Shown: one piece after another, positions 21,411-33,700 of the stretch
Position numbering within the stretch: the stretch's first letter is position 1
Layout of the letters: each line of letters begins with the position of its first letter
From: Diadema setosum
Taxonomy: Eukaryota; Echinodermata; Echinoidea; Diadematoida; Diadematidae
Length of the DNA stretch: 64,000 bases
Assembly: GCF_964275005.1 (NCBI RefSeq)
Contig: NC_092704.1
Span: forward strand, 9,486,371-9,550,370
Direction: 5' to 3'
The notes under the pieces: generated by a model
The model's input: only the letters and a program-made list of their open reading frames with translations
What the model was told of the DNA's origin: nothing
Databases searched by the model: none
Translations under genes and position numbers: made by a program

Positions 21411-22039
21411 TTTCCAGCCATCAGGGCTATAGTCTAGCTGGTAAAATTGGGTCTTTGAGGGCATCTGGCGGCTACCCCCCCCCCCCCACTTCTTAAAACG
21501 TCTGGCAACGGCCATGCATATATCCTGTAAGTGTAAATAACAAGTTCCAGTGGGTTTCATTAGGTTATATTTTCAGCAAGGCTAGCCTAGCTGGAAAAAT
21601 TTGGGTCTTTAAGGGCGTCTGGCGGCTACCCCCCACCACTTAAAACGTCTGGCAATGGTCATTCATTTATCCTGTAAGTGTAACGAACAAGTTCCAGTGG
21701 TTTTCATGAGGTTACTTTTTCAGCTAGGCTAGCCTAGCTGGAGTTGGGCCTTTAAGAGCGTCTGGCGGCTACCCCCCACCACTTAAAACGTCTGGCAATG
21801 GTCATTCATTTATCCTGTAAGTGTAACGAACAAGTTCCAGTTGTTTTCATGGGGTTACTTTTCCAGCTAGGCTAGCCTAATTTTGAGGGGTCCTTTTTTT
21901 GGCCCTCCTGGCCACACCCACCACCGATGACCAGCCAGACGTGCATTTCCATACTTAGGGGCGTATGTACTAAATTGCTATATACATAAAAATTGGTAAC
22001 CTTTTCAGCTAGGCTGACCCCCGCTGGCTCCCGGACTAT
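21411..22039 (-). repeat. Right arm of the large inverted repeat
   Basis: Reverse complement of the left arm: three to four satellite units (GCTAGC-type centres at about 21435, 21581, 21728 and 21871), then the single-copy block with CACGTCTGGCTGGTCATCGG and the GPCR-tail sequence CCGGGAGCCAGCGGGGGTC, ending at about 22039. Beyond that point it differs from the receptor gene. The reading at 21872-22078 is a by-product of this copy. Confidence 0.9.
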
Positions 22040-22836
22040 TATGTGCAAGGCTGAAAGGAATGCCCCAAAACGAAACATGAAATCTCCCGTATATTGCCAA
22101 AAAAAAAAAAGTTTAAAATTTGTAGCTTTTCAATTGAGCACACTGTTTTAGTGAAAATATTCTAATGTGCATAACCTGAAAATGGCAGTATATTTTTTAA
22201 GTATATGAAATAATCTATTTCATAAGTATATCGATTTATGCTGTAAGGTTAGACTTTGTATCACTCCTCTTTCATTATGTCTTCAAAAATGCATTTTCCA
22301 TGTTTGTTTGTTATGAAATGAAATCTAAATCTTTCTAGTAAAATAGTGACCTCATTCAGCACAGAAATGATTTTATAAAACCAAGTCTTTTCCTTCTCAA
22401 TTAAGAAACAATATTACATGATACATGTACCAATGCATGTACCCACTGTCGTGCTTGTAATGGTAGTCTATTCATTGGCTGTCATTAAGATAAAAATGCC
22501 CTAATAAGTCCGTTATAGATTTATGGGTTACTCGGTTTTCAGGGGCAATATACATTCAGATTGCCCTCAAGAACAGTCAATTATAACAATCTTTACCTAA
22601 CTGATTTCACTACACGCTTTGTTTTAATAAGTGTCTTTATAGATTAGTATGCTTGTGAAGACGGAGCGGAGTCTTGTTTTATATCCATTCATCTGCTTAA
22701 TTTGTTTGTCTTATATTTGATGTTGTTTTTAATTTTATCTCACTTTTTCATTCTTTTATCATATCATTTATGAAATTTATTGCTACAGGTGTAAAACAGA
22801 GGCTTGTAGATAAACTTTGCTGCTTTGTACTTTTAA
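22040..22836. other. No gene recognised
   Basis: AT-rich sequence past the right arm of the inverted repeat; no long reading, no tandem structure seen. Confidence 0.35.
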
Positions 22837-23210
22837 GGGCCTGTTTTAGCTTTGGGAACAGTGATTAAAAAGATGTTCAAGATATCACATTTGATGCATA
22901 ATTATGTGTAGGTCTGTTGTATCACAAAACATCCTACCATATATATATATATGTATATATATTTGCAATAAAGCCTAAAATATAAGGAGATATTGTTATT
23001 TTCTCATTTAACCATAACTGTAGACGGTTTAGTCTGGAAAATTTGTTATTATAACTATTGTTCATATTTTGTATATTTAACAATACTTACATCGATTATA
23101 CTGATTCAATTTTTTACAGTGGTTGTTTCTCTCTCAAACTTACGTTTTACAGCTATTTTAAAGAACTAATGATGGGTTTTTGTTTCATGTGCAAATGTGA
23201 CATTATGCCT
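22837..23210 (+). mobile_element. TTAA-flanked MITE (partner 53789-54154)
   Basis: TTAA lies at 22833-22836 and 23211-23214. The interior matches 53789-54154 block by block: GGCCTGTTT(T/A), AACAGTGATT, ATGTTCAAGATATCAC, TTATGTGTAGGTC, TGTATCACAAAACATCC, AATATAAGGAGATAT, AGACGGTTTA, TTATTATAACTATTGT and TGGGTTTTTGTTTCAT. This copy gained a TATATA run near 22941. No coding capacity. Confidence 0.82.
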
Positions 23211-23516
23211 TTAACTGACTAATCAAACGAGAGACCAGAACGAAACGTATAAACTATCGTTTACACATTAAACGATTTTCAATTTAAACGAAATTGTCAT
23301 TAAGCTTATCACCACGGAAATATCTCGTCTGAAATAATGAAGAAATGAATAATTATCATACTGTAATTGAAGATTCTCACTTTACGTGTAGATATCATAT
23401 TCTTGTTGAATTTTCACATTTCGTTCACTACCGCAAGAGCAGTGCATGTAGAAATGTATACAGATTACAAGAGTTGCATAAATGACAAAAAAGTTGCGTG
23501 TATCAGGTGTTTCATC

Positions 23517-23573
23517 CATTGATTGATTGATTAATTGATTGATTGATTGATTGATTGATAGATTGATCGTTTC

Positions 23574-23604
<31 letters not shown>

Positions 23605-23606
23605 AT
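23517..23606 (+). repeat. (GATT)n microsatellite
   Basis: Tetranucleotide run interrupted once by GATAGATTGATCGTTTC. Confidence 0.95.
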
Positions 23607-26149
23607 ATTGCTGCGTTTTTCACAAAGTGACTAAAACGTTACAAAAAATTAAAAAAAAATTATATGAACAATATATTGTGCGTATTGTAGAAATCTAAAA
23701 AAAAAAAATGGAAAATCGTTCATTATTCAGTCAAATTATTGCGAACAAATAATGGATACCGCCATGTTTAGCGGATGCTTGATTTCGCTGACGACCTCTG
23801 AATTAGTGGCCATAATTTTGGTCAACGTGTAAAAAAAAAAAAAAAATAGGGCAAGGGTGAGTGAGTTTATAGGGTGCGTGTAAGGAAGTGCAGTGTTACC
23901 TTTTGATAGCTCTTACAGGGTTAAACAATAATAGGACAAGGTAAGACATCCCGTATAGGTGATGTACCATGTTTTATGATTTACAACAGATCGTATCTCG
24001 AACAAAGTGTCCAGTCCCCTTTCGCTCTCCCACGTTGTAAAGAATTTCAGTGCAATACACATACCCGGATATTTGGTCTTAACTTTTCGTCGAAGTCTGT
24101 TCGACAGACACATTATTAACGAATCATTAACCAATCAAAGGCGCGTATACTGTGTTTGTACAAGAAGTATTGTGTCTATGTGATGTAGCTGTGAACGATA
24201 TGTCTCATTCATTAATTTTCATAGTCATCCATTCCCAGACATTTCATCCATCTCACAGCCACCCTTCCTCAGTCAAGCTCCTTATTATCAGTTCTCTGGT
24301 TTCTGTCTCTGGACAAGATCAACTAATCTTCTGACATGCTGACATCCACTTTCTATTCCCACTTCCTTTCCGCTCCCCCTGCCACTTGTCTTCACCACTT
24401 CTCATAATGTAAGCGCTGTGTATACAAATGTAAACAACAGCGGAAAGTCACCGGGAGATGTTTTGTAAGTATGATGTACAGTGTAAATGCATTGGATTAT
24501 ATTAGAGAACGGTGAATAAAGAAAGACACTTGCATTCTGACTCCAACAAGAATCAGTCATGCCTCCATCACTCTCCGACTCAGCTTAAGCGTCAATTAAC
24601 CCAACAAACATGAAAGCATAGATTTAAAAAAAAAAAAAAAAGGAGTGCGTATACCATCCTGTTTCAGTGGTGGTCATTTTTGCGCTGCGAAGCATCATAG
24701 ATATACAAACTTATTTAATCAAAGAATCATGTACATTTACGCTTTATACCATTTTCATGAACGAACTTATTTGTTCACAGGTCTGATATCGCAGAAGGCA
24801 AAATATTCTGTGCATAGCGTAACTTATGACTGAAGAAGAGAAAAATGAATTATAATGATGACTTTCATTTCGAGCTTGATGTGATCAGATTCATCGATCC
24901 AAAAGTTCAAAGGATTGTCAAATAGTACCAAACTATAGATGGCAATGAGTTGTTGCTGCTTTTTTATGCGCAATCATGAAATGAAGACCTTGCTTCCAAA
25001 TGGCGCTAAATCCATCATTTATCAATGGATTTACAGCCTTTTGGTTGAAAGTTCTTCAAATAGTCTCATTCAAGTTGCGAACGGAATATGCATGATACAG
25101 GCAAACATAAAATTAGATAATATGCACTGCGCATACTATGCTTGAGGCTCAAAAGCTGCGGATCAATAACTTTGAATTTGTTGATGATCGGGTGATGTGG
25201 GTAACACCGACAATGAAATGAATTTTTTTAAGGCATTTATATATTTGTTTTTCTAAATTCTTTGACTAAGCCAAGTGATAGAAAATCAAAGTAACATAGC
25301 ATCGTTTAAAATGTAAATAGTTAAGGAATACAGTAAGGCTCATGCATACACTTCGCTTTCATAATTATCTGAGAGTTATATTATTATTTTTTTTTATTAG
25401 TCTTACCAAAGATTCACTTGCGCTACAAACTTGTTCCTTTAAATATAATTATTACATTCACCTTTTCATTTGTAAATATTCTGACGTTCAACATACATTG
25501 ACTAAACTGTTCACATAATTCTTGATACACGCGTGGCATGTTCCTTGAAGATTTTGATTTTGTATTCGCCTGTATTCTCATTCTCATCTGATTTCATTGT
25601 TGTTGATATCGCACATCTGAATACATTCGACTTTCACACAGTCGAATGTATGCTTATGGTATATTTCCTGAGTCATTCTATGTAGGCCTACTATTTTGTT
25701 GAAAAAAAGAATGACAATAAAATGAATTGAATTGAACTAGCATTTTTTTTTCTCAGTTCTTGGTACATAGTTTTTAATAAACTCACTCATACTTATATAA
25801 GCATCTCAAATAATCAGTAATATACAAAAAAAAAAAAATGTGCAAATACTGTTCCGAGGAGGTTGCTCGTCGAGGAACGAAGTCAACGGACTCCTAACAT
25901 CTTCGATAGCATTTCCACCATTACGATTAATCATTCTGTATGATTACATGACGGGAGATTGTATGTACCCCAGACAGAAATTGTGTGAGTGTGAGTGTGT
26001 GTGCATGTGTATTTGTGTTTGTGTTTTGCATAGATATTCTTCAATGCATCCTATTGACCGATTTTCCCCCTGACAGTTGTTTATTTTCTTCGTACATGTA
26101 TAAGGATTAAGAAACTGGCAAACCTCGTTTAGATATTGCACAAGTAGAT

Positions 26150-26420
26150 TTTGCTTTTGATTTTGATTTTGATTTTGTTTGGTTTATTCGGAATAAGCAA
26201 AACTGATCCTCTACAGGCTCTGCCATTACAATAAATTTGTATACATATCAAAACAGAACAAAACAAACTCGCGCACAAGCAAATTACTAATCAGCAACCA
26301 TGCATCGAAACTGTTTACCAGCAGTGCTAAATAGTAAGAACATTTAGAATACACATTACATATAAAACACATAACTATATCGATTAAGCTGATACCAAGA
26401 ATTAACACATAGATATAGAT
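26150..26420 (-). mobile_element. Possible minus-strand retroposon 3' end with (ATCAAA)n tail
   Basis: Read on the minus strand, AATTTATTGTAATGGCAGAG and GAATAAACCAAACAAAATC lead into ATCAAAATCAAAATCAAAA. This is the form of a LINE/SINE 3' end with a short-repeat tail. No RT block was found next to it. Confidence 0.4.
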
Positions 26421-27429
26421 CACAATAAGCTGATGACATACAGGGTTTTATCGAAAACATAAAGGAACGTATAGATATTGGATGTGAGATGAAGCTTTTC
26501 AAAAACAAATCATAGTAAGCTTGTATCGTTGAAAGACTAACACGTCTGTGAAATCACTTATTGAAGATACACCATACATTGTGAGCCGTATAAAACTAAA
26601 AGTTTTAGAGCATAAGTTGATCCACGCGTAAAAAAAAAGAAATGAAATAAAACTAGAGCATTCGTATTGGAGTTGAGCATTTCATGCACTTTGATATAAG
26701 ACAACATGACGTTCATTACAAAAATACCCATTGACATAAACTGTTTGATTTTGTTCAAATGGACGTCTTCAAAGTACGAGCACAATGTATATAGAGATTT
26801 AAACAGTGAAAGAAATGCTCCTTCTTTGCAAATGTTGATGACAGTTAGAGAACTGTTACATACGCTTATAACTTAGTTAAAGGATTTTTTGATTCTTTCA
26901 TTGATTCCATTTAATTACAACATACTACCCCCCCCCCACAAAAAAAAAAGATAAAACTCTTTAAAGGACAGAGTAATAATTTCAGAATTGGAGCGGTTTG
27001 ACTGAGACAAAGATTTCACAACGGGAAAATGCGCCTTTTTTAAAAATAATATACTCATGCCCACGTGGACATACACATGAAAGATGTATATATGCATATA
27101 ATATATTCGATTCAATGATTTATATTTTTTCCAGGAGATTAAAACATACGTTACTTAACATTCAAGAGTTCAAAGAATTACCAAAAAAAAAAAGTACACA
27201 ATCTAATTGCGGCTAGAGGGCCATATGAGTGGGTGCTTGTGCCCGTATCTGAATTTTCGTTTGTTTGTTTGTTTGTTTGCTTGTATTTTTAGAAGGGTAA
27301 GGGGGAGGTGCCTGATGAGAATCTACTTACTACTAAAGGGTGGATAAGCTTCTCTTAATGTTCATTTTATCAAACTATGATTTAGTGTAAGACAATTCCA
27401 TATATCATGCAGGGATATCAGGAGCACTG

Positions 27430-27625
27430 ATCTTAACACCTAATCTAAACTCTACAACTCCTAGCTTGATCGATCCCAGTAGAATCTTCGTCAGAGGCAA
27501 GATGATGATCATTGATGGTCAACTTGCTTCTGACGAAGATTCTGCCAGGATCGAAAGCACAGGACCTTTTTCGACTCCAGCATCTTTACATCTTCTACAA
27601 CTTTTAAACATCCATGTTCAGATGA
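27430..27625. mobile_element. Insertion past the gene A stop with inverted hammerhead-like motifs
   Basis: Gene B runs from its stop codon into 3' flank that matches gene A only beyond about 27430, so gene A gained roughly 190 bp here. The insert has inverted arms: on the plus strand, GCTTCTGACGAAGATTCTGC then AGGATCGAAAGC (27526-27558), and the same motif on the minus strand at 27502-27470. Each shows CTGACGA, a short stem (GATTC/GGATC) and GAAA, the order of a hammerhead ribozyme core, with one extra A before the stem. Such motifs occur in the ends of Penelope-like retroelements; activity is unproven. Confidence 0.5.
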
Positions 27626-27644
27626 CTATCTTACAACAGCGCCT

Positions 27645-28083
27645 CTAGCGGCGATGAAATTTGAGAAGGATTTCGGTCTCTGGCTTGGTGACAATCTTAT
27701 AGATGGGCAGCGAGTCTTTCACCAGGCTGACGCTGAACCGACGGAAGACTCGTGCCGCAGTTAGTCGGAGCACCTCCATGGCGAATTGCTGACCGATGCA
27801 GTTCCGTTGTCCAGCCGAGAAGGGGACAAAAGCGAAGGGGTCTCGCTTCTCGACGTTGGCCCTCTCGAAGCGGTCAGGTTTGAAGTCCATGTGGTCGTCA
27901 CCCCACACATCTGGATTGTGGTGGATCTGGTAGCCGTTCACCATCACTTCGGTCCCCGCGGGAATGGTGAATCCGTTCACTCTAAGTGGTTCCCTCAGCA
28001 CGCGGAATGGCGGGACGTTCAAGTACACCCTCATCGATTCCCGAAGGCATTGAGTCGTGTAGGTAAGTTCGTTGAGGTCATCA
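27645..28083 (-). CDS. P450 gene A exon 7 (K-helix to stop; residues 349-494)
   Basis: Starts after TTTCTAG with the last base of Phe349, then DDLNELTYTTQCLRESMR. Contains ExxR, PDRF and the haem loop, ending LLKFHRR and TAG. The last about 100 residues are identical to gene B as far as I can read. Confidence 0.95.
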
Positions 28084-30743
28084 CTAGAAAAATGATTTTA
28101 TAGGAATTAAGAAGAACAAATCGATTAATTCAGTTTTAAAACAATTTGCAGAACAAATACATAATCAAGTAATTAGATAAGAAAAAAAAAGAACAAATGA
28201 AAATAAAATTCACGTAATGTTAATGATGAAACGTTTGGACTTCTCTTTTCCTATAGGCCCCTTTCACATTTGCACGATTCGATGGTCCAGGATGATCCGT
28301 AAAGCGACCAGTGAGAGTGTAAAGGGGGTTGGAGTCACACTTTATTGGTTTTAATGTGATCTCGTTTATGATGATTATTTGCCATTTGCTGCAAAGAATC
28401 GTGAGACTGATAATAACAATAGCACTGTTTCTTTTCGTTTGGATAATGAACGGGCGTGTAACCTCTTTATTTGCCACATCTAATTCAGAGGACACAGGAA
28501 TTATAGGGCAACACAGCATAAATCAGCTTCTTCTGATGTACAGGTTTACTACCACATTCTTGTGCACTCTTATTCGGAAGCTCGAATACACGGAAAAGAA
28601 TTCAGTTGGCGCTGAGAACCAGACATAAGACTCACAAATCTCGATAAATTTCGACAGCTATAAGCCAATCAGTGCCGGCATCTCTATCGAGAATCATCGA
28701 AAATTATCGAAAATTGACCAATAGGACGACAGGATGCTATCGAAATATGAAATCGAAAATTGGCCAATAGAACGACAGGATCCTATCGAAATACGCGCAG
28801 TGCAATGAGTTTGCCATGCGAAGTCCCCTAGCTCCTGTACAGTCTGTCGCTTGCGCCCAAACTTTCTTCTGAATGAAAGAAAAGATGAGAAGAAAGCAAG
28901 GGTGGTGGGAAAGAAGAATACCTATTTTACAGATACCAAAGAAAAACTCTCCAGCTCGCCATTAATTAATCTTCGTGTTTGTTACTCAGACCATCGACTA
29001 AAATAACTGTCGTCCGCTGCCTCTTGCGTGTTAGCTCGTCGTATGTGTACACTTCGTCTTTCTTACACATAAACAGCGACTAATGAACTGTCGTCTGCCG
29101 GGTGCGTGCGAGGGGTGCTGGCTTGCAGGCTGCCGCGACGGCTGGCTATTGACCGATTCGGGTTCGTTGAGGGCAGCAGATATTTTATGGCACTGGGCGC
29201 AGCCATGAGCTCAAATTGCGGTGTCTCAGCCGACCCCCCTGCTCTCCCCCACCCCACGGGCAACATGTATATCGCGCACTTGTAACAAAGGTTCGCGCAC
29301 TAAGCAAGCATTCGCGCACTCAGTACGAGACGCCCATTGGCTAAAGCAACCATGCATCAGTTTTTCATTCTGCGCGTGTGAGAGGGGTGGGGAGAGAGGA
29401 GGGGGGTCGGATGATACACCGCAGTAATGGCGCTGCCCATGCCAAAAATACACATAGCGCGTCACAGAATCGGTCAATAGACACCACATGGCCTTTTTGT
29501 GCATCATACAAAGGAATACATAAGGTGTCATCACTTTGGGCCCCTACACTTTTTTTTTTTTTTAACGCGGAAGTACGTAAGTGGCACTAAATAGAAATAG
29601 ATAGAGATCTTGTAGTGTGAGCGGGGTAAGGTAATGCTTTTGCAGTTAAAACATTTTCAGCTGAAGAAACCCGGAAGTGGAAGGGGAGAGATGAGAGATG
29701 GCCCTGCACCATGCATTTGGTGAAAAACCATTCTGTGACGGAGTGTCTTGTGCACGACAATATGTGCGTGCATTTAGCAAATACTTGTACGATATGTAAA
29801 CCTGGCAAGCTGGATATAATTATTTCCTGTGCTATTTTGTCCTTAGTATTAAGTTTGGTGATTGATTTTATACTGGATTTTTTTTTTGGCCATTTTTAAT
29901 GCTCTTGACCAATCAACAAACTAGAAATAAATTGTAAGGGATATTAACAAATATTTTAAGAGGTTGCCAAAAGATTTAAAACAACATTCCTTTATTCCAA
30001 ATTTCATTTACAAACCAGTAAGTGTGTTTAGTGCTTTTAAAAGACTTGCTTTGCTCTCGCATATTTAATTTGCTTACCTGCTTAGATTTCTGCAAGTCTT
30101 TCAGCAGTAGCGCAAGACTTTACCTACTCCACCCATTTACATATGATTTGTTATTGGCACATATGCATAACTTTTGAACACCGTTCTTTATTATAACCAA
30201 CACTTACTTGTTTGTTTCTTATTTGTTTGTTTGTTTGGGGTATAAAAGTGACGCTTTTAGCTATTCCAAGTCCTGTATGACAGTTTGCGAATCTAGGCCT
30301 ACCAAGGATGTGCTTGAGGTGTCTTCAGTAGTACTGTTTTCTGAGTGGTGCAGCCCTAAAGAAAATAGTGCTACTAAAGTCACTGAAAACACTTGTTTAA
30401 CCAGAAACTCGATTAATGGCTACGGCGCAGACTATGCCCTGAGAGTCTCACACTTACAATGTCACGTTGTCGTCATCTCGGCCCGCGAAAATTTGGTCTA
30501 TCTCTTCCTGAACCCGGGCCTGTTCCTTGGGATGTTTTGCCATAACGCGAAAGAACCATGTGAGGGCGCTCGATGAGGTGTCTGCTCCAGCAAAGATGAA
30601 CACGTTGACCTGTTACGGTTTGCAGATTCGTAAGTTAAATTCTGTCGTCATTGATACGTTTATGATGAAATGATGTTATTGTGGATTATGGTCGAAAAAA
30701 GGATAGATATCGAACTTGGTGCCAAAATTTGACGCACTACGAG

Positions 30744-30774
<31 letters not shown>

Positions 30775-33700
30775 TCCATACTATTTTCACGTGGTTTCAC
30801 CCTATTCCCTCAAACACAGTAAACAAAGCGCAGTTGTCTCTAAGACATACGGATTCACATTGCTGCCTCAAATAAGTTTGATTTGTTTTGATAGATTTTA
30901 TTTCCTTTCTGCGTTCATTTTCCATGCAAGAATGTAACACAAAGGCAACTGAACCAGTTTATTGAGTAATATTTCAATCTAATAGTGGAGATACTTGTAC
31001 TTGGAAACAGGAAAATGACTGAGTTAAATGTTCTTCTGGCGCCAAGCTTTGATTACCTCGTCTCTGATCTCCTTGTCAGTCAGACCTTCACCATCTGAAT
31101 CTCGAGACAACAGCAACGTGTCGAGGAAATCCAGCACGTTCTCTTGGGGCTTTATAGAGTAATCAAAAGGAATGAGGAAAACAAAACAAAGTACAATCAC
31201 TGATCACTATGGAAGAACAAGATCACAGTGGTTCAAAAGAGCTTCTTGGCGAAGGTCTGCGCTCTCGGTGTGCTTCTCTAGTTTGGAATTAGCCTTAGCA
31301 ACCAGACAATAACAAAAGTAGGTGCATTCAAAAGAGATATCCACCATCGACCAAGTCTATTGTGTGATTGTCAAAAAGGTCAACAAAGTCAACAAGTTGT
31401 CAGCAAGCACGATTAATATTCTGGAGGAAGATATGATTTGAAAAACTACTTTTCTTTTCTTTTTTTCGCAACAACCGACAGAACAATACTAGTAGATGAT
31501 ACTTGAGGACAATAACAACACAGCATAATTTTATAGTTTGACGTGACAACTCAGTTATGAAATGTACATGATTAGTCTTTTTATTTATATATTACTAAGG
31601 AGGCTTAACAATCAGATCCCCTCCCTCTTTTTACGAGTCATCCTCGATCACGAATGGCCAATTTTGGATTAAACTTGATGTGTATTCAACTAAAGCTTGA
31701 GTCGATAAATGGCTCTGTGATCCCAAAAGAATTGATCAAAACAAGGTATTTTTAAAGAAAATGATACAAATAATGCACCTTGCGATTAATTCCACTATCA
31801 TTTCCACATATTTTTACTGCAGATTCATACAATAGTGAATTAGTAGCATTCCCTTTTTGATGGAGAGCAGTTTTGTTTCGTTCCATTTCTTTTATTTCCA
31901 CATTATAAACCACGAAAATTAAGATAGATCATTCAGAGGGACCTATACAATCTGATATGGCCTGTCAAGAAAAGTCCTCACAAGTTCGTCAAGGAAATGC
32001 AATAGACTGGTTCCGCTGCTTAATTGTGACGTCACAACTCACCTCCTTTTCCATAGCATACTTTTGTCGCCGTTCCTTGATAATCTGCTCTTGAATACCG
32101 TGCATGTAGCGGATACCATCTTTCCATACTTTGTGTTTTGGAGACAGTCGAAAGACGAAGTCGTACAACATCAGAGGTGTGTACATTCTGATGGATTCGT
32201 CGTTCATTTTCGATGTTTTTTAATTGAAATTTAGGCAAAAGAACAGTTACGCGTGAATGATGATGGCATAGATAAAAAACAACATCGTATTTCGAAAAAG
32301 CTACAATTGCATTTCTATATATTCTTATATTGTTTCCGTAGTCATTGCAGAAATGTTCTACAATGGAAACACTTAGACACTGTAAGAAATGTTCTTGACG
32401 ATATACGAACAGAAGGATAATTGGCGGTATTGGCGGTGTAATGGTGCATTTATTTTTTCCACTGGAATATATTGCTTCGCCAGTATTGAGGTCAAAAGGA
32501 AGACGCTGTCTCTAGTTGAAAGGAGAGAAAAAGGTGCATGCGAACAGTGAGATTGAGAGAGGGAGTGGGGAGGGAAGGGGAGCGTGGGGGGGGGGGGGGG
32601 GTGGAGAGAGGGGAAGGGAAAAACTGGCGTTAAGTTACTGTTCCTACATAGTTAAAGTACACAAATAAAGTACGCAGTTAGACAGATAAAGACACCGTAT
32701 GGTTTTTCTTTGATACCTGTATGTGAGAACACTCGTCAACTGGTCGATAACGTTGATCATGCGTGATTCTCTTTCCTGGCAATGAGACATGTACGAGAAT
32801 GCGCAGCGGAAGATGACGTCACTAGTGAAGAGTGCCATTGTTTTAGAAAGTTCAACGGACTCCCCCAAGTCAGCAGCTTTCAACAGCTTGTTCACGAGGA
32901 CGTCGGCAGTCTACAGGAACAGAGAGTACATCAAAGGCCTACTCTTGCAGTTTGCATATTCAATTGTTGTCTTCCCTTTTCTTTTAATAGCGAAAAAGGA
33001 ATTGTATTTTTGCGCTACATAGCGCTTTCAATCATTATTGTTGTAACCATTATAATCAATATTATTAGTATCATTGTAATCAATATATTGTTGTTAATAT
33101 TATGCCATATTTCTCCAACATTCGCCTCACTGTACATGTATTACAGAAAGTGCAAAAGAAACATAATGGTTGACATTGATATTCTGAAATACATTCGATG
33201 TTGAAATTCATTTCGTTCAGCCCGACAGCACGTTGTACGCCTTCTATTTGCAACGATTATTTTCACTGAAAATTACTCTCTTATTGACTTAATGATCATT
33301 AGGGTACTTAAAATGTAACACGCAATACCTGTATGATAGTCATTAGATGCGTATTTTGTCGTATAATGACAGGTATACAGATGAAATATTAAAGTAGAAG
33401 TATATTGTTGGAGATAAATAGCTGTGTGTTTGTGCGTGCGCGTGTTTGTATGTGTGTGTGTGGGGGGCTGACTGGCCGGGTGTTCAAGCATTAATGAACG
33501 ACTATGGACTCCGCGACAACAAACCTCATTTATGGTGGCGACGTATCGTTTCAGCATCTGAAAGTGAAACGATGGCGTCATGAGGCGACGGTGCCTCTTC
33601 CAAACAGCGCCCTCTAAGATGCCCAGTCCCTCGGTCCATTCTTTGAATGCTTTATATTCGTCACCCTTAAAACAAGTGTGGATTAAGCAGAATACATTCA

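Larger units (their letters stand above)
23215..27429. other. No gene recognised; microsatellite and retroposon tails
   Basis: Contains (GATT)n at 23517-23606, A-runs, a possible retroposon tail AATAAAATGAATTGAATTGA near 25715-25737, and a minus-strand tail at 26150-26240. Open readings (24152-24334, 25840-26073, 26226-26785, 26915-27216) show no family motif. Confidence 0.4.

Noticed and set aside
29063-29534. GC-rich readings in P450 gene A intron 6 as a nested gene
   Set aside because: No motif, no splice pattern and both strands open; GC content alone explains it.
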